Below, in pieces: positions 59,398 through 64,000 of a stretch of 64,000 bases of DNA. The notes under the pieces were generated by a model. That model made no database searches. It was not told where the DNA came from and saw nothing but the letters and a program-made list of their open reading frames with translations. Source of the DNA: Spirosoma lacussanchae (GTDB lineage: Bacteria; Bacteroidota; Bacteroidia; Cytophagales; Spirosomataceae); NCBI RefSeq assembly GCF_005870035.1, contig NZ_SWJG01000009.1, forward strand, positions 62,001 through 126,000, given 5' to 3'. Made by a program: the position numbers and the translations under genes. The first letter of the stretch is position 1. Each line of letters opens with the position of its first letter.

Positions 59398-61884
59398 TCA
59401 GGGCTGCCAGTCGCAGTCGGGTAACCACTCCTGACCGGGGTCGATGGGGGCTCCGTCGGGTGGGGCCTGGGCCGCTACGCTGACCACCCGGTCGGGCGAG
59501 TTGCGATACTGCTCAATCAGCCAGCGGTGGTAGTCATACCGGTAGGGCGATGTAGCTTTACTACCCGCATACAGGGTGTTAAGCCGCATGAGGGCTTCAT
59601 GGACGGTGGCCCGTACACTGCCATCGGCTTCTTTGCTGGTGGCCAGCTTGATCAGCTGGTCCAGGTAAAGCCGCTCGGTCTGGCGGGCAATCTCGCCTTT
59701 GTACCCATCCTGATTAATGAACGGCGATTTGACGATGGCATCGCGGAGTTTGTCGAGAACATCGCTCAGGCCGGGTAGTGCCGGACTCAGGGCTTTCTGA
59801 CGAATCAGCCGGGCGCAGCGCTCGGGGTTGAGCAGCATCCGTAAGGTCATGCCAGCGGCCGTTTCGGGTGGGCTGAGGGCATCGAAGGCGAGTCCCGTAC
59901 GGCGTTTGAATACTTCCCGCATGTTGGGATCGTAGCGGAACGGGCGGGGCGGAATCATGGCCAGTATGGTCGACGGAACGGCCAGGGTAGCCGGGTCGAG
60001 GGTAGTGATGAGCGCGTTGAGGGCCCGGTTCTGCTCGGCGGCTGGCACTACAGACAACACCGCCTGGCCATCTCCCCGTAGGGCATTGGTATAGGTCTGC
60101 CCGCCGACGACCTTAGCCACCGATTCTACCTGATACCGATGGAAGAGGTACATCGGTACCAGCACCTCTTCGAGGGTGGCCATGGGCATACCCGCCGGAA
60201 TCTTCTTATCGGTAAAGTTACTGAGCGCAGCCTGGCGAACGCCCATGACCCGCTGGAGTTCATCGACCGCGTTGGTGCCGTTGTCCCACAGGTGCGTGGC
60301 GGGGTGTACCGACCCCTCGGGACGCGCATCCTGATCGGTCAGAAACGACAGGCCGGTTGCCTGCATATCCTGTACCAGTTTGTTCAGCGCCTGTTTTTCG
60401 CTGGTGCCGGCCGCAAACTGCTCATAGCCATAGCGGATGCTCCATTTGTCGTAACTGCCAATTCCTTTGGCATAGGCATCGGAGAGGTCAATTTTAGCGC
60501 CTTTCAGCTTCGCTACCATAGTGGGGTAGTCCATCACCGAGGCCCGGCCAAACTCGCCACCGCCCTGCGTACTGGCTATGTAGTTGTGGGGCAGGCCAAG
60601 CGTATGGCCCACTTCGTGGGCGGCCAGCTGCCGGAGCCTATCGAGCGACATCTGCATGAGTTCAGTCACGTGCGAGCTGTCGGTATCGAACTGACCAACC
60701 AGGCCTTGTGCAATGAGGTAATCCTGGCGTACGCGCAGCGAACCAAGGGTTACTTTACCTTTCAGAATCTCGCCGGTGCGGGGGTCGATGATGCTGGCGC
60801 CGTAGCTCCAGCCACGCGTAGAGCGGTGGACCCACTGGATGAGGTTATAGCGAATATCCATCGGGTCGGCATCGGGCGGCAACAGCTTAACCTGGAAGGC
60901 GTTGCGGAAACCGGCCGCTTCGAAGGCCTGATTCCACCAGGCCGTGCCTTCCATGAGGGCCGACCGGATGGGTTCCGGCGCACCGGGATCCATGTAATAC
61001 ACGATGGGTTTAACCGCTTCGCTGACCGCGGCCGATGGGTCTTTCTTGATCAGCCGGTGCCGCGAGATGTACCGCTTGGTAATGGGCTGGCTGACGGGCG
61101 TGGCGTAGTCGAAGAACTCGATGCCGCCGTAGCCGATGCGGGGATCGAACAAACGGGGTTGGTACGCATCCGGACCGCTCAGCGGGGGCAGCTCTACAAA
61201 CGAATGGTGCTGGTGCATGGTAACGGTCGAAGGGGTTGGCACCACCTCCCGCAGGTACTCGCCGGGCGAATCGCCGGTGAGGGTAATGATCGTTTCAAAT
61301 TCGGTATTCTGCGGGAAGGCTTTGCTGCGGGGCATGTACAAGGCACTGCGCGTGGCGTCGAGCCGGTAGGTGCCCTGCCGGGTGCGGGCAATGGCCTGAG
61401 CCGCTCCTACGGCATCCTGCATCAGAAACGGCGTCAGATCGACGAGGACTCTCCCGTTCTCTTCGGCCGTGATGTCGAAACCGGCGTGAACCGATTTGGC
61501 AAACGATTCTTCTACCGCCCGGCGTTCGAGGGGGTCGTTGCTGATGGCGCGGTAGGCATAGTTGGGTTCGATCATCAGGACCTTGTTGCCACTGCGCTGA
61601 AATTTGACCACGTGTTCCTGGCCAAGCCGCCCGCGGTCCAGGCCGATGTCGTTGGAACCGATGCCCTGAGCCAGGGTAGGGTAGTAAAGCAGTTCGGTAT
61701 CGAACTTGTCGATTTCGAGCCAGACCTTGCCTTTTTTGGCATCCCAGTAAAAGGTCAGGAAGCCGGGGTTGCGCTCCATACCGGCGGTAGCGGCCGCAAT
61801 GCTGTTGGGTGGGTTAGCGGGCTGCGCCCGTACTGAACAACCGGCCGTTGCCAGACCGATCAAAAGCAGTAGTTTGTTCTTCAT
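59398..61884 (-). CDS. Secreted zinc-dependent metalloprotease (DUF5117/DUF4953 type)
   Basis: An 828-aa protein with a signal peptide that may be a lipobox (LATAGC). It has the architecture of large Bacteroidota metzincin-like proteases: DUF5118/DUF5117 N-terminal regions (ATAGMERNPGFLTFYWD, then LVDLTPFL), then a zincin domain with HEVGHTLGLPHNY, the HExxHxxGxxH zinc motif, and a C-terminal DUF4953-like region. It degrades proteins outside the inner membrane; substrates are unknown. Confidence 0.9.
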   Translation of the reverse strand: MKNKLLLLIGLATAGCSVRAQPANPPNSIAAATAGMERNPGFLTFYWDAKKGKVWLEIDKFDTELLYYPTLAQGIGSNDIGLDRGRLGQEHVVKFQRSGNKVLMIEPNYAYRAISNDPLERRAVEESFAKSVHAGFDITAEENGRVLVDLTPFLMQDAVGAAQAIARTRQGTYRLDATRSALYMPRSKAFPQNTEFETIITLTGDSPGEYLREVVPTPSTVTMHQHHSFVELPPLSGPDAYQPRLFDPRIGYGGIEFFDYATPVSQPITKRYISRHRLIKKDPSAAVSEAVKPIVYYMDPGAPEPIRSALMEGTAWWNQAFEAAGFRNAFQVKLLPPDADPMDIRYNLIQWVHRSTRGWSYGASIIDPRTGEILKGKVTLGSLRVRQDYLIAQGLVGQFDTDSSHVTELMQMSLDRLRQLAAHEVGHTLGLPHNYIASTQGGGEFGRASVMDYPTMVAKLKGAKIDLSDAYAKGIGSYDKWSIRYGYEQFAAGTSEKQALNKLVQDMQATGLSFLTDQDARPEGSVHPATHLWDNGTNAVDELQRVMGVRQAALSNFTDKKIPAGMPMATLEEVLVPMYLFHRYQVESVAKVVGGQTYTNALRGDGQAVLSVVPAAEQNRALNALITTLDPATLAVPSTILAMIPPRPFRYDPNMREVFKRRTGLAFDALSPPETAAGMTLRMLLNPERCARLIRQKALSPALPGLSDVLDKLRDAIVKSPFINQDGYKGEIARQTERLYLDQLIKLATSKEADGSVRATVHEALMRLNTLYAGSKATSPYRYDYHRWLIEQYRNSPDRVVSVAAQAPPDGAPIDPGQEWLPDCDWQP

Positions 61885-62103
61885 GCGTCTGTAGATTGTA
61901 TTGCCCGCTCAAGATAAGCGATTTGCGACGGATTTCGCACGAAGCAGGCGCTGTTAACGCCCAATCCCATTACTGGTGCTCCGGTAGGTACTGATATGAG
62001 ATTACGGACTGATAGACACTAACTTTAATGCCCGATCAATCAATTTATGGCTCATCCGGGGGCTGTTCTGCGTAACTATCTGGTCAGCTAACCCGACTGC
62101 CCC

Positions 62104-63288
62104 ATGAACGAAGAACACATCATCCTCCGCGCTCCCTCCGTATCTACCCGCGACATTTTTTCGGGCCGCCCGAGCACCCGAACCCCGTTCGAAACCCTGG
62201 AATCAGCCGCTGCCGGACTCACCGTTGAGGTGCAGAACATCGACCGGCGCGACCTGGTCGACCTTACCCGCAGCCCTGACGTGGTAGCGGTAGCGGCCAA
62301 TATTCCCATGAAGCTGATCAAACCGTTCGAGGTACAGGAGGTGCTGCAGCCAACGGCCACGTCGGTCGCCTGGGGCGTACAGGCTGTAGGCGCTGACACG
62401 TCGCCATTTACGGGCAATGGCATCGTTGTGGCGGTGCTGGATACGGGTATCGATGCTACCCACCCGGCGTTTGCGGGCGTAACCCTGGTGCAACAGGACT
62501 TTACCGGTGAAGGCGACGGCGACCAGGACGGCCACGGCACCCACTGCGCCGGAACGATCTTTGGCCGGGCGGTAAATGGTACCCGTATCGGCGTGGCTCC
62601 GGGTGTGCAAAAGGCGCTCATTGGCAAAGTAATCGGCAACGAGGGCGGCAGCAGCGCGGGCATCATCAACGCCATGCAGTGGGCTCTTCAGAACGGCGCC
62701 AACGTGATGTCTATGTCGCTGGGGATCGACTTTCCCGGTTTGGTTGGTCAGCTCATCGATCAGGGTATGCCGGCCGAACTGGCTACCTCGCAGGCACTGG
62801 AAGGCTACCGGGCCAACGTACAGCTGTTCGAGAAAATGGCCCAGCTCGTTCGGGCTAGCAGCGGCTTTTTCCAGACGACCCTGCTGGTGGCAGCCGCCGG
62901 TAACGAAAGCCAGCGCCCCCGGTTCGAGATTGCCGTCAGCCCGCCTGCCGTATCGGATGGGTTTATCTCGGTGGCGGCTCTGGGGCAGAACGGATCGACG
63001 TTTTCGGTAGCGCCTTTCTCCAATACCGGAGCCATTGTGTCGGGGCCGGGCGTAGCTGTTACGTCGGCCAAAGCCGGGGGTGGACTCGTCAACATGAGCG
63101 GTACCAGCATGGCTACGCCACACGTAGCGGGGGTTGCGGCTCTGTGGGCTGAGCAGCTGAAAACCAATGGCATGTTAACCCCCAATTCGCTAACCGCGCG
63201 GCTGGTAGCGTCAGGTGTTACAACCAACCTGGCGGTCGGTTTCGATCCGTTCGATATTGGTACCGGTATGGTCCGCGCTCCGCAGTAA
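62104..63288 (+). CDS. Subtilisin-like S8 family peptidase without signal peptide
   Basis: A 394-aa serine protease with the intact triad: Asp in VAVLDTGIDATHP, His in DGHGTHCAGT and Ser in GTSMATPHVAG. The N-terminal 85 residues look like a small propeptide-like domain. No signal peptide or TM segment is visible from ATG 62104, so it should stay in the cytosol or be exported by a non-Sec path. Its neighbour is a secreted metalloprotease on the other strand. Confidence 0.9.
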   Translation: MNEEHIILRAPSVSTRDIFSGRPSTRTPFETLESAAAGLTVEVQNIDRRDLVDLTRSPDVVAVAANIPMKLIKPFEVQEVLQPTATSVAWGVQAVGADTSPFTGNGIVVAVLDTGIDATHPAFAGVTLVQQDFTGEGDGDQDGHGTHCAGTIFGRAVNGTRIGVAPGVQKALIGKVIGNEGGSSAGIINAMQWALQNGANVMSMSLGIDFPGLVGQLIDQGMPAELATSQALEGYRANVQLFEKMAQLVRASSGFFQTTLLVAAAGNESQRPRFEIAVSPPAVSDGFISVAALGQNGSTFSVAPFSNTGAIVSGPGVAVTSAKAGGGLVNMSGTSMATPHVAGVAALWAEQLKTNGMLTPNSLTARLVASGVTTNLAVGFDPFDIGTGMVRAPQ

Positions 63289-63368
63289 CCGGCCAGATAA
63301 ACTTTCGTTGTAAACCTCCGTTGTAAACGGTCTGCCCGCACCAGAATCAGGCAGATCGTTATTGAGGC

Positions 63369-63827
63369 TTAGTTGCCGACCCGTTTGTATTTTTCGATAA
63401 TGACGTGGTCAATGCCGAGCTTCTCAATTTTTTCTATTCCTTTCTGAATCAGCGTATCGCCAACGATGCGGACGGTGAATTTGAAGGCGTTATTTTCCCA
63501 CTTTTTATCCGAGAAATACGCCAGGTTTTCGGTGTAGGTGCTGTCGGTGAGGGTATACGTACCGCCACCGGCCGTAAAGGCGTGGGACGAATCGGCCGGG
63601 ACATTGACGGCATGATTCAGGAACGCAAAATGGGTTGCGTTGAGAATCTTGATCATTTTGTGGGTCGGATCGAAGGTAGAAAACGAGCTGTCTTTCTCGA
63701 TCGTGGTGGCCGAAACCAGCTCCCAGGTGCCTGCGAGGGGTATATCGGCTTGTTTTGTCTGACAGCTGTAGAGCGCCATACCGGTTAGTAGTGTCAGGGC
63801 AGCCCGGTCCATTCGGAAGTTCGGCAT
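63369..63827 (-). CDS. Lipoprotein with lipocalin-like domain
   Basis: A 152-aa lipoprotein (signal ending ALYSC). The mature domain opens with LAGTWELVSATTIEKDSS and contains FDPTHKMIKILNATHFAF and GGGTYTLTDSTYTENLAYF, resembling small lipocalin-like Bacteroidota lipoproteins. Function is unknown. ATG 63827 or the in-frame ATG at 63812 are both possible starts. It is convergent with the subtilase. Confidence 0.78.
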   Translation of the reverse strand: MPNFRMDRAALTLLTGMALYSCQTKQADIPLAGTWELVSATTIEKDSSFSTFDPTHKMIKILNATHFAFLNHAVNVPADSSHAFTAGGGTYTLTDSTYTENLAYFSDKKWENNAFKFTVRIVGDTLIQKGIEKIEKLGIDHVIIEKYKRVGN

Positions 63828-64000
63828 AGTGAATAGGTCCATTGTGTAGCGCCAACCGGCGCCTGGTAGTGACTGGCGGGCAAGTTAGACTAAACCGGCG
63901 TGCCAAGCTTCTTCATTTACCTGAATGATTGAGTTAAGCGGGTCGTACTGACTGATCAGCGGTCGTTTGGATCGACGGGCTGATTCATAGATTAAGTTTA

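Noticed and set aside
60139-61836. Long 565-codon open frame on the plus strand
   Set aside because: It is the antisense shadow of the metalloprotease, whose zinc motif and signal peptide are clear; GC-rich third positions open the opposite frame.

Overview
The window is chromosomal DNA from a Bacteroidota bacterium, most likely a Cytophagales member of the Spirosoma type. The evidence is two SusC/SusD pairs, a FecI/FecR pair with a DUF4974 tail, a type IX secretion C-terminal domain, starts that mostly lack Shine-Dalgarno sequences, and several perfect TAnnTTTG minus-7 promoter elements (some with TTG 20-21 bp upstream). Base composition is moderately GC-rich except for one AT-rich patch. 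No rRNA, tRNA, CRISPR array, integrase or insertion sequence was seen.

Layout. 0-7 kb: two small secreted proteins, ferritin, a small conserved protein with a textbook promoter, a membrane-anchored EEP-family hydrolase, and a two-component system. Just downstream of the histidine kinase, and upstream of a coiled-coil membrane protein gene, lie four TTAAG boxes at an exact 11-bp period, a likely response-regulator site. 7-16 kb: a trans-envelope signalling and uptake locus (ECF sigma, FecR anti-sigma, STN-domain SusC, SusD-like lipoprotein, Tat-exported calcineurin-type phosphoesterase); sigma and anti-sigma are separated by a REP-like repeat pair. 16-20 kb: DUF983 protein, then on the minus strand the nusB-ytxH-DUF1573-yajC-ybbR cluster with long hairpins at gene junctions. 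20-29 kb: an MsbA-like ABC exporter; a two-gene Septu (PtuA ATPase plus PtuB HNH nuclease) antiphage cassette whose central ptuA segment is strikingly AT-rich; then an esterase, M17 aminopeptidase and ATP-grasp ligase run, and a VOC protein. 29-42 kb: ceramidase-family enzyme with a structured, terminator-bearing leader or small RNA upstream; MFS transporter; fused aspartokinase/homoserine dehydrogenase; lipoprotein; a McrB-like ATPase without McrC; a zinc alcohol dehydrogenase that has lost all four structural-zinc cysteines; a free periplasmic TonB C-terminal domain; a PagL-like lipid A deacylase; a Gfo/Idh/MocA oxidoreductase; and a decayed coding remnant. 42-50 kb: a T9SS-exported protein with mirror-image ricin/PKD duplications, convergent with a second SusC/SusD pair. 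50-64 kb: DPP-IV-like peptidase, ruvA, MltD-type transglycosylase, gatA, tatA, DUF1232 protein, mdh, a secreted unknown, a large secreted zinc metalloprotease, a subtilase without signal peptide, and a lipoprotein.

The best second-look items are the Septu cassette and its mosaic ATPase gene, the four-box 11-bp operator, the structural-zinc-less dehydrogenase, the orphan McrB, and the hairpin cluster upstream of the ceramidase gene. Promoter, operator and ncRNA calls rest on visual pattern matching. Protein families were recognised from motifs, not from database searches.
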